From positions 124,001 through 188,000 of the forward strand of contig NZ_VOPZ01000005.1 in NCBI RefSeq assembly GCF_010470665.1: a stretch of DNA of 64,000 bases, read 5' to 3'. Below the pieces are notes generated by a model that saw only the letters and a list, made by a program, of their open reading frames with translations, made no database searches and was not told the origin of the DNA. Position 1 is the first letter of the stretch; the number at the start of each line of letters is the position of its first letter. Of this stretch, positions 26,951-34,259 are shown piece after piece. Source of the stretch: Desulfovibrio sp. JC022. GTDB taxonomy: Bacteria > Desulfobacterota > Desulfovibrionia > Desulfovibrionales > Desulfovibrionaceae. Both the position numbers and the translations under genes were made by a program.

Positions 26951-28156
26951 ATGCTTGAACTACTAGAGAATATTGTTTTTTTTCCAAAAAGTCTGGACGA
27001 TCTTGATGGGCTTTTTCTTCCAAACAAAAAATACCATGTTTATGCATGTAGGGCTTCATCGGAAGTTTATGAAAAGTACCCTTTTGCTTATGTCTATGAA
27101 GCTGTCACAGGTAAAAGGTTTTTTTCTACAACTAAGTTTTTTAGGAAAATTCTTTCAACTCTTGATCTTTCTCAAGTTATCGAAAAATCAAAAGGGGTAA
27201 TGGCTTATCAAGCCTATCCTTGGTGCGATGATTTGCGCAATTTAGGGTATAATGTTTGTACCATTAACTGCCTACTGCATTCTGCCCTTCACAATAAGTT
27301 TAAGCAAAGAGATCTGCTAACAAATACAGCGGACAAATCTGCCAATAAATATCTCGAAAATCACTTTAAGAATAGGGCTAAAGACTTTAATACTGAAGTT
27401 ACTTTCTATGATCCTAAAAAATATTCACACCATTCAGGGAGCAATCCTAAAGGTTTTGTTGTCTCTAACTCGAGTTCGGATGGAGGATCTAACGTATTTA
27501 GGGTATTGAACAAAGATATTTTTAATAAAATTTCAACCTACCTTTCTTCTCCAGTCATTAGGATAGAAAAATATATCCATGATGCTCTCCCAATAAATCA
27601 GGTCGGAATTGTATTGAGTAACGGCTGGATTATGAAATTTCAACCATCTGTACAACTTATCAGTATCAACGAAGAAACAGGGCAGTTTGAATATGTAGGA
27701 TCAATGTATAACTTGAAAGACTATGATTCACACCTCAACGATAAAAGCATACTAGAGGCTACAAAATTGACTCATTTTGTGGGAAAATCTCTTTATACAT
27801 TAGGATATAGAGGTATTTTTGGATGCGATTATTTATCCAAAAGAGATTCTGTATATTTCACAGAATTAAATCCAAGATATCAAGCTTCAACTAGGATTTT
27901 ATCCATGGCTGCCAGCAAAGAACGAAAACTTTCGCCACACATGTTACATATCTGTGCTTATCAGCAGCCAGAAGATATAGACTTAAAAACACTAGAACCA
28001 TTCAAAGCAGCCGAGGCAATAATCACAATAATTGAGAACAATGACGCGCAAGGGTACGTACGGGTCTGGAATTCTCAAGAAAAGTGCGACCGTTTGATGG
28101 TTGGTCACACTCTCGTCGAATCTACGGCACACAGAGGATACAACCTTTTATATTAA
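26951..28156 (+). CDS. ATP-grasp fold ligase-like protein
   Basis: 401 residues. ATP-grasp features: a Ser/Gly-rich loop SNSSSDGGSN (172-181) in the position of the nucleotide-binding loop, the strand VIRIEKYI with Glu206-Lys207, and a C-terminal metal-binding motif FTELNPRYQAST (303-314) like the family's E-x-N-x-R. Such enzymes join a carboxylate to an amine or thiol through an acyl phosphate. There is no clear ribosome binding site; the 5-base gap from the radical SAM gene suggests translational coupling. Its end overlaps the converging pentapeptide gene by 3 bases. The substrate is unknown; peptide or amino-acid modification is a guess from the enzyme pair. Confidence 0.82.
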   Translation: MLELLENIVFFPKSLDDLDGLFLPNKKYHVYACRASSEVYEKYPFAYVYEAVTGKRFFSTTKFFRKILSTLDLSQVIEKSKGVMAYQAYPWCDDLRNLGYNVCTINCLLHSALHNKFKQRDLLTNTADKSANKYLENHFKNRAKDFNTEVTFYDPKKYSHHSGSNPKGFVVSNSSSDGGSNVFRVLNKDIFNKISTYLSSPVIRIEKYIHDALPINQVGIVLSNGWIMKFQPSVQLISINEETGQFEYVGSMYNLKDYDSHLNDKSILEATKLTHFVGKSLYTLGYRGIFGCDYLSKRDSVYFTELNPRYQASTRILSMAASKERKLSPHMLHICAYQQPEDIDLKTLEPFKAAEAIITIIENNDAQGYVRVWNSQEKCDRLMVGHTLVESTAHRGYNLLY

Positions 28157-29871
28157 TCCTCTTCAGCGTCAGCTATGGCTTTGGGTGCATCATTTCCCTC
28201 AGTTATGCGTGTTATCTCTTTGCGGGCAACCTCTTCGACATATACTCGTTTAACATCTCCTGAGATGTTATTTTCCAAGAAATAAGATGTTCCATCATAT
28301 TCTTTGGATCTTTCCAATGCAGATTTAGCTAATTCTTCAGCATCTTTCTTGCCACCCTTAAGGCCTGTCTCTTTAAGAAGAGCATTGCTGGCAGATACAA
28401 GCTGAGCCACCGCTTTGATCCCCCGAGCTGGATCAAATTTGAATGAAAAATCGGTAATTTTACCCTTCCATTTGAATTTAACTTTTATTCCAGCTGCTAG
28501 CAAAAAACAAAAAAGATCTCGATAATCAAGTGTGCTAATTACGAGGTCTAATGACCCATGTTCAACTCTTTCAAAACGATAATTACCATCAGGCAAAGCG
28601 CATTCGAGCAGTTTATCAACATTCGACAAATAATCCTTGCGAGGGGTGATGTCTGAGTAATTTATCCCTTTGTGGGTAAATCTGATTTGTATCCATCCGG
28701 TAGGTATTCTTTTTGACATTTCAATCAAATAGTACTGTACCAAGGCTACCGTTGGGTTATCCATGTACTCTCTATCTTGCGTTTGAAATAGGTGTTGAGC
28801 AAGGTCGAACATGGCTTGATAAAGCTGCGGGCTGTCTATTTCATATTCCAAAATCAATCGTAATGAGTATAGTAAAGAGTCGAGAGAAACCCCAACACCG
28901 TCACTCATAAAACGTTTAATTAATTGAGAAATTTTAACATAAACTTGATTGCCTTCATCTTGTGCTGAAAAGATACGGTGAGCACTAATGTCAGCAGGCA
29001 ATTTTCCAGAATAATCTAACTGCTCAAGTTGAGAATTCGGTACAATCTTTTCCAAACCATGTTGCCCGGCAAATGAAAGTACAAAGTTTAATACCTCAAA
29101 CAGTTTGCCATGAGTCGTCAGTCGATCCATACGTTCTCGAATAAGAACGCATACCTCGTTAATATCAGAGACTATCTCTTTATTGCTATTGTTGTAATTT
29201 ACTATCTCAAACTTATTGCGGCTTAAAAGATCGTAAATTCCTATTGTTGACATTAGTTTGTCTAAATTTGTCCTGAATAAAGAAATATCGCATTTTTTAA
29301 ATCTCACAGCCCGGCATGAACATGTAGTTAAGTCCAGATGATCAATTTGACAGTGGTCTAATAACGTGTCTTCAAAAGAGGCATATTCAAAAGAACAATC
29401 TTTTATAACACATCGTACAAACATCCCATTTCTGAATCCCATCTGTTTAAAACTTAGATTCACTAATGAAGTACGAACTAATCTTGTCTTTAACGGGATA
29501 AACTTAACATGTCCCATACCAGCACCAACAAAAGGGGAGTCTTTGCCGGGAAAAGTAGACTCAATAGTGCATCCTTTGAATGTAACTTTATATAAATTAG
29601 CTCGAATAAAAGAACAATCCGTAAAAACACACTCTGTAAAAACAGACTCTGCTAAGTCTGCTTCATCAAATATACAATTGATAAACTGGGCATTACTGAT
29701 ATTGCAGCTTCTCAAAGCTTCGTCTGAAAAATCACAACCAACATATTTCGCAGTTTCATCACGTTGCACCCAACTGTATAGAATAGGATCTTCTTTAGCG
29801 ATGTCATTTGAATATTCTTTTATATTTGTGGTCAAAGCAGGGACTAAAGGACTGTAACTTTCTCTCGACAT
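28153..29871 (-). CDS. Pentapeptide-repeat protein with large C-terminal region
   Basis: 572 residues from the ATG at 29871, which lies inside IR-R. Residues about 45-210 form pentapeptide repeats of the A(D/N)LXX type (CDFSDEALRSCNISNAQFIN; DEADLAESVFTECVF; CSFEYASFEDTLLDHC), expected to fold as a right-handed quadrilateral beta helix. The C-terminal 350 residues are mostly alpha helical with no recognised catalytic motif. The protein begins with the same four residues (MSRE) as the radical SAM protein at the other end of the cassette. It has no signal peptide, so it is probably cytoplasmic. A role as scaffold or inhibitor is possible; none can be assigned. Confidence 0.85.
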   Translation of the reverse strand: MSRESYSPLVPALTTNIKEYSNDIAKEDPILYSWVQRDETAKYVGCDFSDEALRSCNISNAQFINCIFDEADLAESVFTECVFTDCSFIRANLYKVTFKGCTIESTFPGKDSPFVGAGMGHVKFIPLKTRLVRTSLVNLSFKQMGFRNGMFVRCVIKDCSFEYASFEDTLLDHCQIDHLDLTTCSCRAVRFKKCDISLFRTNLDKLMSTIGIYDLLSRNKFEIVNYNNSNKEIVSDINEVCVLIRERMDRLTTHGKLFEVLNFVLSFAGQHGLEKIVPNSQLEQLDYSGKLPADISAHRIFSAQDEGNQVYVKISQLIKRFMSDGVGVSLDSLLYSLRLILEYEIDSPQLYQAMFDLAQHLFQTQDREYMDNPTVALVQYYLIEMSKRIPTGWIQIRFTHKGINYSDITPRKDYLSNVDKLLECALPDGNYRFERVEHGSLDLVISTLDYRDLFCFLLAAGIKVKFKWKGKITDFSFKFDPARGIKAVAQLVSASNALLKETGLKGGKKDAEELAKSALERSKEYDGTSYFLENNISGDVKRVYVEEVARKEITRITEGNDAPKAIADAEED

Positions 29872-29890
29872 CAATAATTCCTAGTTATCG
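29860..29890 (-). repeat. Right 31-bp inverted repeat (IR-R)
   Basis: The exact reverse complement of IR-L. Read on the minus strand it supplies the AGGA ribosome binding site, the ATG (29871) and the M-S-R-E codons of the pentapeptide-repeat gene. Confidence 0.92.
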
Positions 29891-30095
29891 TTGGTTGTTC
29901 AAAATGCTCGACTCAAATACCTTATCCCCACACCAATCTCAACCCCTATATTGCCAACCCTAATAACAAAACGCCCTTTCTATTTTATTACATCACTAAC
30001 CCCTCAATTTTCCACGATTCTCACTTTTTTTAAATTTTCTAAAAAAAGGTGTTGACTTGTCCGTCACATTTCCATAGAACCTCTCTTCGTGACGT
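29891..30095. other. AT-rich region between cassette and tRNA-Pro
   Basis: About 205 bp outside IR-R with no gene. On the minus strand a TTGAGA with a 17-base spacer to TATTTG (about 29910-29940) could act as a weak promoter for whichever gene lies at the right junction. Towards the plus strand it should contain the tRNA-Pro promoter (a TTGACT lies at about 30053). Confidence 0.35.
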
Positions 30096-30172
30096 CGGGA
30101 TGTAGCGCAGCCTGGGAGCGCACTTGAATGGGGTTCAAGGGGTCGGAGGTTCAAATCCTCTCATCCCGACCA
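30096..30172 (+). tRNA. tRNA-Pro (GGG)
   Basis: A full 77-base cloverleaf with encoded CCA. The acceptor stem CGGGATG/CATCCCG, D-arm AGCGCAGCCTGGGAGCGC, anticodon stem CTTGA/TCAAG with loop ATGGGGT (anticodon GGG) and T-arm GGAGG TTCAAAT CCTCT all pair. It reads proline codon CCC. Confidence 0.95.
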
Positions 30173-30190
30173 CGTCAAAAAGATACCCCC

Positions 30191-30220
30191 GGGGTCGTAG
30201 ATAACTACGACCCCTTCTTT
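30191..30220 (+). terminator. Terminator after tRNA-Pro
   Basis: A perfect 10-bp stem GGGGTCGTAG/CTACGACCCC with a 4-base loop, followed by TTCTTTTG. Confidence 0.85.
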
Positions 30221-30334
30221 TGACACTACGATCTTTTAAAATTGGTTCTCTAAGGCTTTCGACGAAGCTCCTGCAATAGCGGTTGAGCGTGCCGGTTAAG
30301 GCATTATCGCCAAAGAAGGCCACCATATAAAGGT

Positions 30335-30410
<76 letters not shown>

Positions 30411-30416
30411 CAGCAT

Positions 30417-30456
30417 TTAAAAAGCCCTGCTTTAGAAATAAAGCAGGGCTTTTTGC
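30417..30456 (+). terminator. Terminator after tRNA-Thr
   Basis: A 14-bp perfect stem AAAGCCCTGCTTTA/TAAAGCAGGGCTTT with loop GAAA and a following T-run. Its symmetry also lets it end the minus-strand deaminase transcript. Confidence 0.93.
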
Positions 30457-30478
30457 GTTTCTATAAAAATTCCCAGAC

Positions 30479-30925
30479 TTAATCTTCCCCAATATCCTCC
30501 GCCCAGAGTGCGGGCTTTTCTGCTTTCAGTCTTTCCATAAGTTCTATGCACTTGGGATGATCAAGAATATCAACCTGCACTCCTCTGGACTTAAGAAACT
30601 CCTCATTGCCGCCAAAATTCCTGTTTTCCCCAATTACCACACGGGAAATACCGAACTGCACAATTGTCCCCGAACACATCATACATGGGGATAAGGTCGT
30701 ATAAATTGTCGTATCCTTATAGGTCTTCTGCCGCCCGGCATTGCGGATGCAATCCATTTCACCATGAGCGATAGGGTCACCCTTCTGGACCCGCTGGTTG
30801 TGCCCGCCGCCGATAATTTCACCATCGCGAACCAGTACTGAACCGATGGGCAAACCGCCTTCATCAAAGCTTTTCTTTGCCAGCCTGTAAGCCTCTTCCA
30901 TAAATTTATTATCCATTTCCGACAT
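30479..30925 (-). CDS. Nucleoside/cytosine deaminase family protein, yeast Fcy1-like
   Basis: 148 residues with the zinc deaminase signature: HGEMDCIRNAG (His ligand and catalytic Glu) and SPCMMC (two Cys ligands). The surrounding text, YKDTTIYTTLSPCMMCSG and VVIGENRNF, and the C-terminal ALWAEDIGED, follow yeast cytosine deaminase Fcy1 more closely than bacterial TadA or CodA. It probably deaminates cytosine or a related base in pyrimidine salvage. AGGAGG precedes the ATG. It is transcribed in the same direction as the MFS transporter gene 70 bp upstream, so a shared transcript is possible, hinting at base uptake; the transporter substrate is not known. Confidence 0.9.
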   Translation of the reverse strand: MSEMDNKFMEEAYRLAKKSFDEGGLPIGSVLVRDGEIIGGGHNQRVQKGDPIAHGEMDCIRNAGRQKTYKDTTIYTTLSPCMMCSGTIVQFGISRVVIGENRNFGGNEEFLKSRGVQVDILDHPKCIELMERLKAEKPALWAEDIGED

Positions 30926-30995
30926 ATATTCCTCCTGCTTAACTTGCTATTATCTTACAAAGTATCCATCTTTCCAAATTTCAGCCAGTGCTAAA

Positions 30996-32168
30996 TCATT
31001 TCGCTCTGCCCAACAGCATAAAGACCATAGCCGTGCCCAAGGTTCCGGAAGCCGCAATCCATAAAAAACCGCTATAGCCGATTGAATCCACAGCTATTCC
31101 GCCAAGAAAAGGACCTAGAAACGACCCCATATGTACGGTAAACATCATCATATTTACATTGAAGCTTCGAAAACAAGGCTCACTTACCACAAACATCAAC
31201 GAATTGAGAGCAGGAGCACTTAAGCCCATACCTATGCCGAAGACAACGGCTATAGGCAGAAGCATGGATTCATCGTGCAAGCCATTAAGCAGCACAAACC
31301 CTGTAGCGGTAAAGATGAAAGCTGTCACAATCAACCCACGCTTGGAAAAACGGTCAAAGACCGCTCCGCCTAATAAACGGATGGTAATCATCACTCCCAT
31401 CTGCAAAGAAAAGAAATACCCGGCCCGGACAACTCCCCGTGAATGGGCAAAATCCTGAAACAAAAAAAACAGCCCACTGAAAATCATAAAATAAATACCA
31501 TTAACTGCCATCACGGAAAGAATCTTCAAGCGCAGAAGATTGGCGTACGATTCACGGGCAGAGACACCCCTTCTGTTCCCCCGCCCGTGCTTTTTCATTC
31601 GGGAAGTACGAAACCTGAGAAACAGGGTCAGTAGAAAAGCTAACGGAATAAGACCGGCAGTCCCGGCATAAATCCACTCAGGACCGTCCACCATGGGCCC
31701 AAACTGCTCAGAAACATGAGGCATAACCGCATAAGGCAGCAGCAAGGCAGTAGAATAAAGACTAAATGCCGAGCCTACATTTTCCTGACTGACCATGGAC
31801 ACAAGAATTGCCACACACGGGGCAAGAACCATGAATATCCCCACTCCCTGTGCGATGCGTAGAAGCATGAGGGGCACAAAATCGTAAATGAAAAGATATC
31901 CGCAGCCACTGACAGCCACCAGCAACATTCCTGCAAACATAAATCTGTAAGCATTAACCGCGCTGATACGACTGCTGACCGTGACATACATGAACATGCC
32001 GGACAAAGAATAAACACTGACCAACAACCCTGAAAGACTCTTGGTAAAACCAAGCCCCTGAAGATAAACATTTAAGCTGTAATAAACGGAAAGGTTGCAG
32101 ACAGCCATAAAGACTACGCAGCAGAGGGTAATAAATTCAACAAAGGGAAGGGACTGTTTTTGAGGCAT
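30996..32168 (-). CDS. Major facilitator superfamily transporter
   Basis: 390 residues with about twelve hydrophobic segments in two halves, separated by a basic cytoplasmic loop (RFRTSRMKKHGRGNRRG, about 195-211). The first-half loop motif is degenerate, so the subfamily cannot be named. It is a secondary transporter or drug-efflux type permease of the inner membrane. No good ribosome binding site is seen before the ATG. The deaminase gene follows it on the same strand. Substrate unknown. Confidence 0.88.
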   Translation of the reverse strand: MPQKQSLPFVEFITLCCVVFMAVCNLSVYYSLNVYLQGLGFTKSLSGLLVSVYSLSGMFMYVTVSSRISAVNAYRFMFAGMLLVAVSGCGYLFIYDFVPLMLLRIAQGVGIFMVLAPCVAILVSMVSQENVGSAFSLYSTALLLPYAVMPHVSEQFGPMVDGPEWIYAGTAGLIPLAFLLTLFLRFRTSRMKKHGRGNRRGVSARESYANLLRLKILSVMAVNGIYFMIFSGLFFLFQDFAHSRGVVRAGYFFSLQMGVMITIRLLGGAVFDRFSKRGLIVTAFIFTATGFVLLNGLHDESMLLPIAVVFGIGMGLSAPALNSLMFVVSEPCFRSFNVNMMMFTVHMGSFLGPFLGGIAVDSIGYSGFLWIAASGTLGTAMVFMLLGRAK

Positions 32169-32294
32169 GCATTTTTCCGGTTAGGGTTTTGATCATCCAT
32201 TGATAGACAACTACGCCCGCACTGCCAACGTATAAATTGCTGGACCGTGCAAAATATGAAGAGTAATCAGTAACCAGAATAATGGAGTAAAATA

Positions 32295-32909
32295 ATGACC
32301 ATCGCATCCACAATTGCACTTATATTTGCTGTTTTGATTTTTGCGCTGATCCCCGGACCTGGCGTAATGTCCATCATTGCCCAGTCTGTTGCCCGCGGAT
32401 TCAAATCCACTGCCCTTTATTGTGTAGGCGTCGTCATGGGCGATTTCACCTACCTGATCATGGTCATTTTCGGCATGGGGTTCGCGGCCCAGAAGCTGGG
32501 AGCGGGATTTGTTTTCCTGAAGTGGGCCGGAGCGGCTTACCTGATCTATCTTGGCATAAAGTGCTGGCTGGCCCCGCCGCCTCTTGCAGAAGACGCAGCC
32601 CTTCCTGAAGAAAAAGGAATGGGCAAAACCTTTCTTGCCGGACTGTGCATATCGCTGGGCAACCCTAAAGTAATCGCCTTTTACTGCGGATTCCTGCCCG
32701 GCTTCATGGATTTGCAGACCCTGACTTCAACGGATGTGCTCATTGTAGTCAGCTCAATCATCCCAACCGTACTGGCAGTACTGCTGGTTTACGCATGGCT
32801 TGGAGACCGCAGCAGAACCGCCATCCGCAGCCCGAAAATCTGGAAGATTGCCAACCGTTGCGCCGGTTCAGTTTTGATCGGTTCCGGGATTGCGGTAGCA
32901 AGTGAGTAG
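32295..32909 (+). CDS. LysE family exporter
   Basis: 204 residues with about six membrane helices. It carries the LysE/RhtB motif near the N-terminus (FALIPGPGVMSIIAQSVARG) and the conserved GNPKVIAFYCGFLPGF segment in the middle. Members export amino acids or similar small molecules. GGAG precedes the ATG. It is divergent from the MFS gene and convergent with the racemase gene. Confidence 0.92.
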   Translation: MTIASTIALIFAVLIFALIPGPGVMSIIAQSVARGFKSTALYCVGVVMGDFTYLIMVIFGMGFAAQKLGAGFVFLKWAGAAYLIYLGIKCWLAPPPLAEDAALPEEKGMGKTFLAGLCISLGNPKVIAFYCGFLPGFMDLQTLTSTDVLIVVSSIIPTVLAVLLVYAWLGDRSRTAIRSPKIWKIANRCAGSVLIGSGIAVASE

Positions 32910-32914
32910 TCAAT

Positions 32915-32950
32915 AATAAAACCGGGGTGTGAACACACCCCGGTTTTATT
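32915..32950. terminator. Bidirectional terminator between exporter and racemase genes
   Basis: A perfect 17-bp inverted repeat centred on GGGGTGTG/CACACCCC, with A-rich and T-rich outer arms. It lies directly between the two converging stop codons. Confidence 0.9.
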
Positions 32951-33642
32951 TATTTCAAAACATAATCAAGCGCCAATTCAACATGCGCCTCTACCGTATC
33001 AATCAACGGTACGGACACATCCTCCGGCTTGACCAAGAGCCCGATCTCAGTGCAGCCGAGTACGATTGATTCGGCCCCCAGCGCAGTCATTTCTTCTATT
33101 ATTTCAATATATGCATCGCGAGTCTTATCGGTAAGTTTCCCACAGCAAAGCTCATCAAAAATTGTGCGATGGACCATGGACCTACCATCACAGTCAGGCA
33201 CTATCACATCCAGCCCGTATTTTTCCTTAAGCGGACGGGACAAAAAATCCTGCTCCATAGTGAAAGCAGTCCCCAACAAACCAAGCTTTGAAGCCCCTGT
33301 TTTTTTTGCTCCGGCAGCAATGGCATCAGCCATGTGTAACAGCGGGATATTAACCGCCGCCTGAACTTCATCCGCAGCTTTATGCATTGTGTTGGTGGCA
33401 ATTATCAGTGCCTCAGCTCCTCCGGCCTCAACGCTTTTCGCGCCCTTAACCAATCCGGCTGTGATGCTCTCCCAATCATTCTTACCCATCTGCTCTGCAA
33501 AAGGAGCAAAATCCACGCTGTGCATGACCATACGACATGAGTGTAGCCCGCCTATTTTATCGCGTACTCCTTTATTAAGTAGCTTGTAATAAGAAAGAGT
33601 CGATTCCCAGCTCATACCCCCGAGTATTCCCAGAGTTTTCAT
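32950..33642 (-). CDS. Aspartate/glutamate racemase family protein, YgeA-like
   Basis: 230 residues. The start MKTLGILGGMSWEST is typical. The first catalytic position is Thr83 (IATNTMHK) instead of Cys, and the second is Cys197 (LGCTEIG). The Thr83/Cys197 pair is as described for the E. coli L-Asp/Glu-specific racemase YgeA. It likely interconverts L- and D-forms of acidic or other amino acids. GAGAGGTG precedes the ATG. It converges with a LysE exporter gene, a loose amino-acid theme only. Confidence 0.92.
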   Translation of the reverse strand: MKTLGILGGMSWESTLSYYKLLNKGVRDKIGGLHSCRMVMHSVDFAPFAEQMGKNDWESITAGLVKGAKSVEAGGAEALIIATNTMHKAADEVQAAVNIPLLHMADAIAAGAKKTGASKLGLLGTAFTMEQDFLSRPLKEKYGLDVIVPDCDGRSMVHRTIFDELCCGKLTDKTRDAYIEIIEEMTALGAESIVLGCTEIGLLVKPEDVSVPLIDTVEAHVELALDYVLK

Positions 33643-34012
33643 TTAAACACCTCTCTTGATAAATCTAAATATTGAACAGAGTCCTAGCACAACAATCTGT
33701 ACTGCAAAACATACACATCACAGATATACTGTCGGCACAGTTTAAAAACATACGAGTACAAACATTTTAGACATTGCTGAAATGGCAATGATCCTTTCAG
33801 CATACCCCAAAACCAAACATGCACTATCGAAAATAATACCACTCTATTCATTCATTAGATCACAAAGCACTCTAAAAAACATCTCAGCTATTTAAAGTCG
33901 TAATATCAGGCCATTAGAAAAATAAAAAGTCACCATAGAACAAGCCAAAATCTAGACTAAAACACTATGAAAAAGACTTATATTTTTAACCACACTTTTT
34001 ACAAAACACCTC
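33643..34012. other. AT-rich intergenic stretch, no gene recognised
   Basis: About 370 bp between the racemase and the hmc control region. There are no frames with a ribosome binding site and no clear hairpin. It must hold the racemase promoter on the minus strand. Confidence 0.45.
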
Positions 34013-34080
34013 TTGACGTACCCTTGATTAATAACATACCTATCGAGCAGGTATAAAAACCTATCGACCTAGGAGGTATT
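34013..34080 (+). promoter_or_regulatory. hmc control region: TTGACG box and two spaced inverted repeats
   Basis: A TTGACG (34013-34018) is followed by ATACCT-7-AGGTAT (34036-34054) and a second similar element ACCT...AGGAGGTATT (34059-34080). The 9-mer ACCTATCGA occurs twice (34038 and 34059), 21 bp apart, two helix turns. The tandem sites overlap where the -10 would fall and suit repression by a dimeric regulator such as Rrf2. A leader of about 180 bp follows before hmcA. Confidence 0.5.
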
Positions 34081-34259
34081 AATACCAACTCAGTCGATGG
34101 GGAATGAGGCGCACCGGAACGGTTCGAAACGTATTTCCATTAGACGGCTTTCCATGGGGGAAGTAACAGCCGGGAATAACGATAAAAAAACCGACCGGAG
34201 CAACAAAGGTCTGGAGTATGAGGCTTCATGACCAATTGCATTGAGAGGGGATCCATAAA

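Larger units (their letters stand above)
25802..29890. mobile_element. Candidate invertible 4.1-kb cassette
   Basis: The segment between the two perfect 31-bp inverted repeats. It holds a radical SAM gene and an ATP-grasp gene on the plus strand and a pentapeptide-repeat gene on the minus strand, converging with a 3-base overlap of their stop codons. Each repeat spans the translation start of the outermost gene. Inversion by the adjacent tyrosine recombinase would exchange the two genes at the left junction without altering either protein. No transposase lies inside, which argues against a simple transposon. Inversion is inferred from the layout. Confidence 0.6.

Noticed and set aside
25802-29890. 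A classical transposon with terminal inverted repeats
   Set aside because: No transposase inside, the recombinase is outside, no target duplication was visible next to the repeats, and the repeats coincide with translation starts.
24853-30172. An integrative element inserted at tRNA-Pro by the tyrosine recombinase
   Set aside because: No copy of the tRNA 3' end was found near the recombinase, and the only matching ends are the inverted repeats, which stop 205 bp before the tRNA.
30135-30326. A 63-codon minus-strand frame over tRNA-Pro, ending in RGFEPPTP
   Set aside because: This C-terminal peptide is the translation of the tRNA itself, a familiar false gene.
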